This document shows positions 11,122-20,451 of a stretch of 64,000 bases of DNA, one piece after another. The first letter of the stretch is position 1, and every line of letters starts with the position of its first letter. A model generated the notes under the pieces. That model was not told where the DNA came from, did no database searches, and saw only the letters and a list, made by a program, of their open reading frames with translations. A program made the translations under genes and the position numbers. Source of the stretch: Epichloe hybrida (lineage: Eukaryota; Ascomycota; Sordariomycetes; Hypocreales; Clavicipitaceae); contig JAFEKR010000077.1 in NCBI GenBank assembly GCA_019022495.1, positions 1-64,000 on the forward strand. Direction: 5' to 3'.

Positions 11122-12063
11122 ATGGCCGGACGTTTCTTCAGCACGGCGGCGAATAAGTTCTCGATGGAGACATTGATGCAAAGTACGTCGGCAGGTTAGG
11201 CAGCTTAGCAGGCTGCGAATGACCACCCAGACGACTTCCAAAAACGTATCGCCTATGCATACTCTTCCGTACTCCGATTGCCATCCGTAGGGAGGACCAG
11301 GGAGTTCCTGTTGACATACGCTAATAAGATCATCACCACCATTATCGCAAATCCGAAGCAACTGGGATTACTTAACGACATCGCTAAGGGCCTCAAATGG
11401 CCAGTCTTCATCCCCGTTACCAATCACTTCATCGCGGACACTTGCATTGGCCCAGCGGAGTTAAACCCCGAGATGACAGTTGCGATCCAGGCATTGCAGC
11501 TACTCATGTTTGCGCCGGTGGATGTGCAGGAATGGGTTAATAACGGCCGGAAGTTTGGTGGAGAGGGATATAAGCGGCGGTATCCCACCCCAATCCCTCT
11601 TATAGGGGGTGTGCCATCACGGAAACAGGACCCTAAGATAGGGCCGTTTTCGTAGGAGGATCTCTCCAGGGGTATCACGCTCTATTACAACATACATCGC
11701 CGGAGTAAGGCCGGCTGGCAAGCCAAGATTGCGCTCCCTAAACCAGATTAGTCTAAGTGGGGTGGATATTACAATCCAGACCTCAAGATAACCCAGCAGA
11801 TGTCCGAGATCACCCTAGATAAAGTGTTCACACACGATGCCATACTGAGGTCAATGCGGGCCGCCCAGCTATTAGAAATAACTCAGGCGGCTTGTTAGAA
11901 CGAAGACCCCGGCGACAGGAACGATGTCAAGGACAATGCCAAAGACTCTAGCAACTCCAATGCGGAAATCACCAAGCAGGTCGCTTCGGCGTCATCAACG
12001 TTGATGGACAAACGCATCCGAAAGACTAGCCCCCGCAACAGGGTCCAGTCTCTACCACCTTGA
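11122..12063 (+). pseudogene. Decayed ORF of unknown family with five in-frame TAG codons
   Basis: From ATG 11122 (MAGRFFSTAANKF) to TGA 12061-12063 one frame runs for 314 codons with no frameshift, broken only by TAG at 11197, 11206, 11653, 11749 and 11896. The codons between have normal composition. Part of the encoded protein (around 11419-11499) is shared with a synonymously diverged fragment at 11033-11113, so this was a real protein. It is hydrophilic with a basic tail (DKRIRKTSPRNR), has no signal peptide or membrane helix, and matches no family I recognise; a gag-like or other mobile-element protein is a guess only. The same frame stays mostly open after the TGA up to the MITE at 12220, with one further TAG at 12103. 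Each TAG sits where a CAG-to-TAG change would be natural. Confidence 0.6.
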
Positions 12064-12219
12064 GAGGTAGTTTTGAAATTACCGCTCCTGTCGCGAGGCA
12101 TATAGGGGATAATTCACGCACAAATTACTTGCCAGTCGGCTGCGCCTCTTTTTTCGTGCGATAGCTCCTATCTACCTCGAGGGATCCCCAACCAAGAAGA
12201 CAGCTGCCTTGGGCCAACA

Positions 12220-12470
12220 GCGGTGTAAGAACCCAGAAGGTGTGCTGGAATTCCCCAATAGACCAAAAGATTCGTCAATGCTTTGGTTTTTACTTTCTCA
12301 CTCTACACACTGCTTATATTTTCCCACTTTACACGGTGGTCACAATACCGCAACACTCGTTCGACTTGAATACGATCGCTTACTTCGACCGGCTTCTCTA
12401 GCCGCTGAGCATTGACGAATCTTTTGGTCTATTGGGGAATTCCAGCACACCTTCTGGGTTCTTACACCGC
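12220..12470. mobile_element. 251-bp palindromic MITE with 63-bp perfect terminal inverted repeats
   Basis: The left arm 12220-12282 begins GCGGTGTAAGAACCCAGAAG. The right arm 12408-12470 is its exact reverse complement over all 63 positions. The arms enclose a 125-bp unique spacer without a useful ORF. This is the structure of a non-autonomous foldback/MITE element that depends on a transposase elsewhere. The element interrupts the decayed coding tract: open frames continue on both flanks (about 12121-12219 and 12471-12600). I could not identify a clear target-site duplication, so the transposase superfamily is unknown. Perfect arm identity implies recent insertion or gene conversion. Confidence 0.85.
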
Positions 12471-12738
12471 AGACACAGGCAGAAAAGGAGATTCTCCAGT
12501 TCGACGCCGCCTTCGTGCCCCCCCCCGACTGCCCGGACTACATCAAATGGACGAGCTGGGCATACGCGTCGTCATCGCCAGGGTCGCCGCCCCCCTGTCT
12601 CTCTGAGGGTAAACGCAGGCTCCTAACATCCTCTGGGTGCGTGGGGATACACAGTCAAGTTAAGTGACCTGATCGGTATGTTGACAATTAGGCCCCGGAT
12701 CGCTGGTAACGACGAGCAGCTAACAGGTACAGGCAAAG

Positions 12739-13320
12739 ATGGACAGCATAAGCGGCATAAGCGGCATAGACGACATGGCGGAAAACAACTGGCTAGACTA
12801 TGAATTCAGAGTTCACTGCCTGCGGGAGCTGAGCAACAACATACACCATATTCACGAATTCGGGCTCGCAACGAGGGGACCGTCTCTGGATGGGTGCGGG
12901 CGAACCTATGCCCTCGACTTGCATGACATTGCTGAGATGACCAACATCCTGAACGTAATGTATGAAGAAATAGTATAGGCCGCCCGAGGCATGCCTACCA
13001 TGGCAAGTGGCGGCGGCACATCCACGACAGCACGAGATGGCACACCGAAACAAGATTCGGCTCCTGGCCAGACAGCCCACGTCGCGGCACAGCTACCAAC
13101 ACCAGAGGCCACGCCAGTTAAGCCACGGAATCAGCGCGCAGCCGCCGTCCAGGAAGCAGCAGTGGCCGTACAGGTCCCCAACAAGAACTGACACGTCAGA
13201 TTTGATGGAGACGATGATGATATGGTGGGTTGTTACTATGACTTGGTGAATGGTGAGGAGTGCATATCACCTGGACTGGTGCTACGTTCGATCGAACGAC
13301 AACCCGAACCAGAATTTTGA
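12739..13320 (+). pseudogene. Second decayed ORF of the same element, with TAG and TGA interruptions
   Basis: ATG 12739 opens a frame (MDSISGISGIDDM) that is interrupted by TAG at 12976, continues in the same frame through an Ala/Pro/Thr-rich stretch to TGA 13189-13191, and is open again to TGA 13318-13320 with an acidic DGDDDDM segment. It is in the same frame class as the ORF at 11122-12063. The N-terminal part (NNWLDYEFRVHCLRELSNN) looks like an ordinary helical protein but is not recognised. Whether this was a separate gene or the 3' part of one long gene broken by the MITE and stop codons cannot be settled here. Confidence 0.4.
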
Positions 13321-14091
13321 AGTTTTTTTTTCCCCCTTCTTTGGCTGTACCTCTAAATAGAGAGTATCATCTTTCCCCTCAAACCATAGGGGGACTAGGA
13401 TTCTTTTACATGCACACAACAAAGGAGAGGGCGATTCTTTCACCAGAATTATTACTAGGCTGGTTAACGTACATATCTATGGTTGAACTCGCTGGTATCA
13501 AGTCTTTGACAATGCGTAGTACCGACAAACCAGGCGATAAACAGCGAGCACTGTCAGAATTTCTTAGTGACCATAGTGGACTATTCGTCGCAAGTCGAAG
13601 AGAGCGGTGGGTGAAGAGTCAAGTGTTCAAGGGACAACCCTAAGGATGAACGGAAACCAATAATGAGAACTACACTATTAATCTCCCTTGTAGCCCCAAG
13701 GTCTTTGTATGAACTATTGTGAAGCCCTACTATAGAAACCTTGCGGAAGAGGAAGGACGCCTATACATGTAAGCAAGCACTGCCCAAAGCAAAAGAAGGG
13801 CAAGAGGCCTAAGATAAAAAAGTACCTTATTCTTTCCACAATTGAGTTAGTGACTTCATTCCTCGCAGTGTTCATTATACTATGGCGCAAAGGCTCAAGA
13901 CTAAAGTGATCGGGGCCAAACACGTATGGGTGCTGCTGACAAGGTCGAGTGCATGTGATGGCACCAAGCCATGGTCGAATCCGTGGATTTGAACAGAGCC
14001 CAGCAAATCCACGAATCCTAGTCTGGCGACACTCTCACTCCAACGACGTGCAAGCAAACCGATGATGTCTACTTCTCTACATGTCCCCATT
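13321..14091. other. AT-richer intergenic tract
   Basis: A TTTTTTTTTCCCCC block starts the tract. A plus-strand frame reaching 13643 (segment LSPQTIGGLGFFYMHTT) lacks an ATG and is unassigned; it could be more of the same decayed element. On either strand 13980-14015 can form a 10-bp perfect hairpin (CGTGGATTTG with CAAATCCACG). Confidence 0.4.
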
Positions 14092-15168
14092 TCACAGCCT
14101 ACCTGACCGCGACTCCACCGACCTTCGCAGCAACGAAATCACCTCGGAAGGATCCTTGGCCCCAAACACGGCACTGCCGGCAACAATGACATTGGCGCCA
14201 GCGTCCGCAGCCTGATCGATAGTTCCGGGTCCCAGGCCACCATCCACCTCAATGTTCAACTCGGGATACTTGGCTCGAAGGGCCTTTACTTTGGGGAGCT
14301 CGCTGGCCATGAATCTTTGTCCGCCGAACCCAGGATAGACTGTCATGACGAGGACCATCTAAATTTTTCCAAAAAAAATAAAGAATAAAAAATAAAAAAA
14401 ATTCGTCAGTATGTTACATGCAGAAACACAGGATGATCGCCCAGCGACTTATGAAAAGCTTACGTCTGGCTTCTCCTTGGGGTCCTCAGATTCCAAAATG
14501 TCCCACAGCACATCAACAGACGTGTCCGGCTTAATGGCAATGCCGGCCAGTATTCCTTGGTCGTGGATATATCGAATCAACTCCCTGGGGCTCGTCTTCT
14601 TGTCCGAAGTCTCCTCGGGGCTCTCAGCGGCGGTCGAAAAGGCGGCTTCGTAGTGGAAGCAGTACAGGTCACACCCAGCCTTGTGGAATTCCTTGACCCA
14701 TTTCTTGGGCTATTTTATTTTTATTTTGGTGGCGAGAAAGGTGGTCAGCCAAAGCACTACGCGATCATGGGTGGGCTCTCCGCAAAAGAAGGGGAAGGGG
14801 GGGTTGTTTTCTCGGTCGCACCACCCACTGCTCTTCTTGGGGGGAATAGTTAACCTCTGCAATCATCATGTGGCAGTCAAACGTGCCTCTGCCGTGAGCC
14901 TCGCTCGGCGTATCAACATGTTTTCTGATTTTGGCGACGACGGGAGCTCCGAAAGTGATGTTGGGGACAAAGTGACCATCCCTAGAGGTAGAGGTAGTTT
15001 TAGGACCCGGTTGGAGTTGACGAGTTGAAGAAGTTGGGACATGATGACAAACATGATGTCGACATGGAGCCAATCGGCTCCTTGTTCCATGGTGCGAGCA
15101 CAGTCGTGGCCAAGCTGAGCAAAGTCAGCCGACAGGATTGAGGGGGCAATGATTGCTGGTGGTGCCAT
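14092..15168 (-). CDS. RPE1: Ribulose-phosphate 3-epimerase
   Basis: Four exons: 15168-15053, 14981-14855, 14709-14464 and 14358-14092, 251 residues. The TIM-barrel family signatures are all present: [15 protein letters not shown] at the N-terminus, [18 protein letters not shown] (metal-binding His and catalytic Asp), [18 protein letters not shown] and the phosphate-gripping [11 protein letters not shown] with AGSAVF. The first intron uses the donor GTTTGT and splits the Met codon of VDIM-DGHF. The enzyme interconverts ribulose-5-phosphate and xylulose-5-phosphate in the cytosolic pentose phosphate pathway. Its start faces the Sfh1-like gene across an 860-nt divergent intergenic region. Confidence 0.95.
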
Positions 15169-16028
15169 GTCGCTCGTGATTTGAGTGGGATCAGTGGTGG
15201 CGTGAAGAGGTTCGGGAGGTGGGAAAGCCGAACAGAAGATGATGAGGGGAGGTGATGAGGGGAGGTGATGAGGGGAGGGCTTCCTCTGATGTCAGCGGGG
15301 TCGGCACTGATGGAGATGGAGATGGAGATGGAGATGGCGGGGTGGTTTTAGTGTTTTTTTTTTTTTCGCTGGTGCTAAGACAGGGCCTGTCTGGGGTATG
15401 CTCGGCTTCTTGACCATTGGATGCTCTGGAGATGGCACTTCATGATGCGCGAGGAGTCATTCAATGTCGTTCATTCCCTTTCCAGGTTTCCTCGAAAACT
15501 GCACATTTCCTTTATTGCGCGAATCCCTGCCCGTCTGCTGCCCGTCTGCCGTGTGTGGCTGAGAGAATCCGTGGCGAGTGCGGCTAAGCCCGAACTAGCC
15601 GGTCAGCGTTGCAGCCACAGCCACAGCCACAGCCACAGCCACCCACAGCGCAAAGCTCGTCAAACGGATTTTCGGCATGACCACAGGTCCACAAACGCGC
15701 GGGCACAAGTCGCGACTCTTGACAAGCTTCACCCGCCATCGCATTCATCCACGCAGCCCCCCCTCCTCCACGTCCATCTACGTCCATCTACGCGCTCACC
15801 CAAACCCTCGACGGCTTGCTATCCCAACAGCCTGCGACATAGTCCCGCTGCATAGCCTGCGGCCACGGTCGCTGTTGTTGTCCTTCAATCGCAGACACGG
15901 GGATCGACCGACCCCTGCGTCGCGCGTCTTCTGCTCAATTATTGACTCAACCCCCTTTGCCGAGCACGACACGGTCGCGAAAAGCCATGACCTGAGCGCG
16001 ACGACGCGGCCAACGACACAACGACACA
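15169..16028. promoter_or_regulatory. Divergent promoter region of RPE1 and the Sfh1-like gene, with minisatellites
   Basis: Three 13-mers (GATGAGGGGAGGT type) at 15241-15279, a GATGGA hexamer run at about 15309-15338 and an AGCCAC hexamer run at about 15613-15643 lie between the divergent starts. ORFs here are low-complexity shadows. Nothing else is resolved. Confidence 0.5.
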
Positions 16029-17943
16029 ATGGAACGTTCAAAACCACAAGCATTTCAATCGTCCTACGCGCCTCGATTGCGCATCTACAACAACTCCCTC
16101 CTCACCCCTGTCCTGCCGAGCTCTGCGCCGTCCGGACCAGTCTCCCGAACGACGAAGCGAGGCACAACCATCATCAACTATGCTGAAGATGGCTACGAGG
16201 ACCTGGAAGATGAAAGTGACGATCCCCGTCGACGGCCGACGGGCTTAAGGAGTCTGCGCAAGGAGGATTTCGCATCCAGACAAGATCTGGCCGAGAGGGC
16301 TGGCAAGGACACCAAGCAACCCGTCGAGGTGCAGGGGATATGGCGCGACTGGATGGGCAAGAATCGGGCGATGAAGAGTGACCAACAAAACGCCGCGCAA
16401 GCGGGCCTTCCTCTGACTCTGATTCCCGTGCGGATCGATCTCGACATCCCCGCCTTCGTTCCCGCGGCCGCCTTCCCGCCCCCCAACACAGCCTCGGTCG
16501 ACATGACGTTGCCTCAGTACCGGCCGGGGGAGATGACGGTTCCCTACAAGCTCAGAGACATCTTTTGTTGGAATCTGCACGAGACGCTCGTGACGACGGA
16601 TCAATTCGCGCAGACGCTGGCCCAGGACCTGGATCTGCCCAACAAGGGCCTTGTTGTCGCCGAAATCAGCAAGCAGATCCGTACGCAGCTGGAAGAATAT
16701 GCCGGCGTCGCACTTCATCCCTTGTTTCACACGGAACAATATGCGCCGGCGGCCGCGGCAGCACCGTCTTTTACGCAAGCGACCACGACCACGGCCACGG
16801 CCACGACCACGGCCACGACTGGTGCCAACGGCCCCGCGGTTGGAACGCCAAGACCAAACCTGAGTTTCAAATCCAGAGAGGAGTCGCCGGCATCTTTTGC
16901 CAGAGGCCTTTCACGATCAGATACCCCGGCCCAAGCGGGTTTTGGTGGTGGTGGTGGTGGTGGTGGTGGTCCAGCAACTCCGGTGCCGGCCGCGGTGCCA
17001 AATGTCGCTGCTGAGGCAACGCCCATCCGACCCGAGTCTGACGATTACAACCCCGACGATACATATCGCTGCATCATCAACCTGAGTCTCAACATGGCAT
17101 CCATGCTCTACACAGACAAGTTCGAATGGTCACTGCTGCACCCGCCCGGCACAGCAGAGGCGTTTGCGAAGACAACCTGCGCCGATCTCGGGCTGACGGG
17201 CGAATGGGTGCCGGCCATGACGCACGCCATCTACGAAGCGGTGCTGCGGCTGAAGAAGGAAGCGTGCGAGGCCGGCGGGCTGGTGACGGGCTGGGGCGGG
17301 CTGCAGGCAGAACTGCCCAACGACGCCGCTCTGGGCACCGAGGCCGGCTGGAGATACGACCCGGAGCACCTGGCCGACGACTGGGAGCCCAAGATTGAGA
17401 TTCTGAGCAAGGAGGAGATTGAGAAGCGCGAGAACGAACGCGAGCGAGAAGCGCGCCGACTGCGCCGCGAAACGGCACGGTTCAGCTCCAACACGGGCAT
17501 GCTCGGCGGCGCACCCCTCGGCGGCGCGCCGCTGGAGCTGGAGGAGGAGAGGATGGGCCGCGGCGAGCGGTCAAAGAAGAAGCGACGGTTCAGGAGCCTG
17601 AGCCCCCTGAACCGCAGCGGGACGCCCGACGTCGGCGGCTACGGGGGCGGAGGCGCCCTGACCGACGCCGAAAGAAGCACGTGGCGATGCACGCACTGCC
17701 GCGTCTGGGGCACCAGCGTCTGGGCAGTCCGTGACGGCCCTGCCGGACCCAAGGTACGTACGCACACGCACGCCAGCTCTCATGCCAAAAAAAAACCCCT
17801 TCGAAGCACTCAGCCCAACTAACATGCGTGAACCAACCCAAAACTAGTCTCTCTGCGCAAACTGTGGCTATCTGTACGAGCGTCATGGCCGGCTCCCTCG
17901 ACAGACCAAGAACCTCCACCTGGCAGACCATCGAGCGGCATAG
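16029..17943 (+). CDS. SFH1: SNF5/Sfh1-type chromatin-remodelling subunit with GATA-like zinc finger
   Basis: Exons 16029-17753 and 17848-17943 give 606 residues. The SNF5 homology region is visible as two repeats, one from about residue 125 (LIPVRIDLDIPAFVPAA through RDIFCWNLHETLVT and ISKQIRTQLEEY) and one from about 345 (YRCIINLSLNMASML, FEWSLLHPPGTAEAFA). Between them are Thr/Ala-rich and poly-Gly (nine Gly, 16945-16971) linkers, unusual for a core subunit. After a charged coiled-coil-like stretch (KEEIEKRENEREREARRLRR) comes a C-terminal GATA-type finger, CTHC...CANC, whose two halves are on different exons. SNF5 proteins with this finger in fungi are usually the RSC subunit Sfh1, which helps remodel nucleosomes at promoters; assignment to RSC rather than SWI/SNF is inference. 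Confidence 0.88.
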
Positions 17944-18763
17944 GAGCCCTCTTCTGCCAAGGGGAAAGACGACAGCGCTCTCCCTGGCCAGCAACGGCAG
18001 CATCTTCTTCATGCATCCACGGGCACGGGGGCAACTTCTCCCCAGAAATGCCAGCCTGCTCCACCGCCCCAGCGATTCTCTAGCCGTGGACGCCTGCTGA
18101 TCAACCCCAAAGATACGAAGCAGCTATCCATTTACTGAGGGGAAATTTGATAGTAAAAGGAAAAGAAAAGTTGAAGAAGAAGAAAAAAGAGAAAAAAAAA
18201 AAAAAGAAGGACGGCGGGTTCATGAAGTCCTGCTCGCGCTGATAATATCTGTACAAATCAGGCTGGCTTGAGTCGGAACGGGGGGAGGGGGTAACAAAGA
18301 TTGTTCCAAACAGGAGTGGACGGAAACCACGCAAATTCATGGGAGGGGAGGGAGGCGTACAGGACACATGTCTTGATTCATATCATCCTTATATTTTGTC
18401 ATTGAGCTCCCGTGGTCTTGGCACCAAGGTCTATCACATAAGCTGAGCTGAGCTGTCTTGTGTTCTTATTTCAGAAAATAATTTCCCAAGACTTGTCTCG
18501 GACTTGGGAACGCGTTAGATGAGGTATGCGCCATGTTTGGGTCTCATTGGGTCTCTCTTTTTGGGTCCGGCAGAAATCAGGCCCGCACATTTCCATCAGC
18601 CTTCGCCCACTCTAAAAGAAAGCATCTTGGTCGTGCGATTCATTTGCGGGGAAACGGGGTGCAGGGTGTGTCGGGATGATGTTCCGCGGGACACGGTGCG
18701 TCATGTAGGAGAGAGAATTTCCGTAGCTATTCATTTCATCGTTTTTTACCCTTCATCGTGACA
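17944..18763. other. Intergenic; A-rich tract, no gene supported
   Basis: 3' flank of the Sfh1-like gene, with an AAGAAAAAAG-type purine tract at about 18160-18208. The remainder is the former promoter of the GH7 relic. Confidence 0.5.
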
Positions 18764-19935
18764 ATGTATCGCTCCATCGCCACCCTCTCGGCTCTCGTTT
18801 CCGCCGCAAAGGCCCAACAACCTGGTCAAAGTGTACTTCGTCCGGCTGCTCCAACGTCCGGGGTCTCCGTCACCGTCATGCAGGATGACTCCAAGTGCCA
18901 AATGCTCACCTTTCTGGGCAACAAGTTCACTTTCGATGTCGATGTGTCCAAGATCAGCTGTGGCTTGAACGGCGCCCCTGTACTTCGTCTCCATGGACCA
19001 CGACGGTGGCATGAGCCGATTCCCGTCCAACAAGGCGGGTGCTAAGTTTGGGACTGGCTATTGCGATAGTCAATGTCCGGAGGACTTCGGGTTTCATTGA
19101 TGGAGTGGTACGCTTCTTCTTCCTTTTTCTTCCTCTTTTGCTTCGTCTCAAGTCACTGAGGACTTCACTCCTCACCCCTGCGTCAACAGTGCCTACCGCT
19201 CTTGCACTGGCGACCAATGTGCCGGCACCTACTCCTCGGACCGGTACGCGGGGGACTGCGATCCCGACGGTTGAAAATTTCAATAGCTACCACCAGGGCA
19301 ACACTACCTTGGACGGCCCAGGATCAGACTTCACCATCGACACCACCAAGAAGATATCCGTCGTTACGCAGTTCATCAAGGGCAGCGACGGCAATCTCGG
19401 CAATCTCGGCAAGATTAAGAGACTCTATGTCCCAAAAACGGTAAGGTTATCCCCAACTCCAAGAGCGACGTTGCTGGCGTTTCCGGGAACTCGGTTACCC
19501 AGGGCTATTGTGATGCGCAGAGGAAGGTCTTTGGGGACTCAGGCTCGTTCAATACCAAGGGTGGCATGATGGGCATGTGCGCTGCCGTTTCCAAGCCGAT
19601 GGTATTGGTCATGAGTCTCTGGGACGATGTAAGTCATGCTGATCCAAGTGGGAGGATTTTCATTTGTCAAAGAATGACTTGCTAGCCAAAGAAAAAAAAA
19701 GAAAAAAAAAAAAAAAACAACCTGCCAGCACAGTTCCAACGTGTCCTGGCTTGATTCTACCTTTCCAGCTGATAGCATCAAGCACGGCAGCAAGCGCGCG
19801 GCAGCTGCTCTGCTTTGTCTGACATCCCCTCCGACATCGAGAAGTCAGGTTCCCGACTCGACCGTCGTCTTTTCAAACATCAAGTTTGGTCCGATCGGAT
19901 CTGCTTTCTCGGTGGCAAGTAGAATCAAATCCGGG
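18764..19935 (+). pseudogene. Glycoside hydrolase family 7 cellulase relic
   Basis: ATG 18764 starts a normal cellulase signal peptide (MYRSIATLSALVSAAKAQQ). The next homologous block is VMQDDSKCQMLTFLGNKFTFDVDV, so roughly 130 residues of the mature N-terminus are missing. Then GH7 blocks follow in shifting frames: [14 protein letters not shown] after an extra base near 18974; [18 protein letters not shown] after another shift near 19090. [15 protein letters not shown] is at about 19165, and [18 protein letters not shown] ends in TGA near 19274. Later come [42 protein letters not shown], a GTAAGT intron (19629-19728), then WLDSTFPADS and VFSNIKFGPIG. The block that should hold the catalytic Glu-x-Asp-x-x-Glu motif, between FIDG and HPC, is gone. 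The gene is dead by several independent lesions. Confidence 0.88.
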
Positions 19936-20451
19936 TTAGTTTGTCGTGGCTTTGCTTCAAATTTCCTTTATATGTTTTGATGGTGTCGCATCTTGTTTCC
20001 CTTTTTATTTCATTTCGGGGTACATCGTACATCTTATGCTACCTCCGTCCTCGGCACATATCTGTACAGCAGGGAGAAGGAGAGAATAAGATGGAGAGAA
20101 GAGGATCAAAGGGCCAGCTGGACGAATATATAGTCGTACATGAATAAGAACCTTGCACCGTGCATATCTCGAACAAAAGTTGAGCTGTTGGTGTTTTTGT
20201 ACTCTTATATACGCATCGTCGTTGAAATTTCTGCTCATCGCGTTGCTTTAAAAACCAATACATTCCGGGCGTCCGGGCATTTATTTTGATTACTCCAGCT
20301 TTCCCAACTCGATAAATGTCGCTCTCTATAAGCCAAAGAAACCCGCAAAGGATATGCAGGCCATCAACATCGGCAATGCGAAAACACAACTCATAGGAGG
20401 AGATCAAAACTCGTCGTCATCGTCATCGTCATCGTCATCGTAGTCGCTCAA
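19936..20451. other. Intergenic with (CATCGT)n tract
   Basis: Between the GH7 relic and the 3' end of the minus-strand regulator. A hexamer run of CGTCAT type lies at 20411-20442, directly after the stop codon of the neighbouring gene. No gene is supported. Confidence 0.5.

Noticed and set aside
13979..14016. tRNA-like TTCAAATCC sequence
   Set aside because: It is explained by a 10-bp hairpin and lacks acceptor, D and anticodon arms. No tRNA or rRNA gene was recognised anywhere in the window.
18764..19935. GH7 relic as a working gene with unusual introns
   Set aside because: Shifts occur without GT-AG pairs, and the catalytic block and much of the N-terminus are absent.
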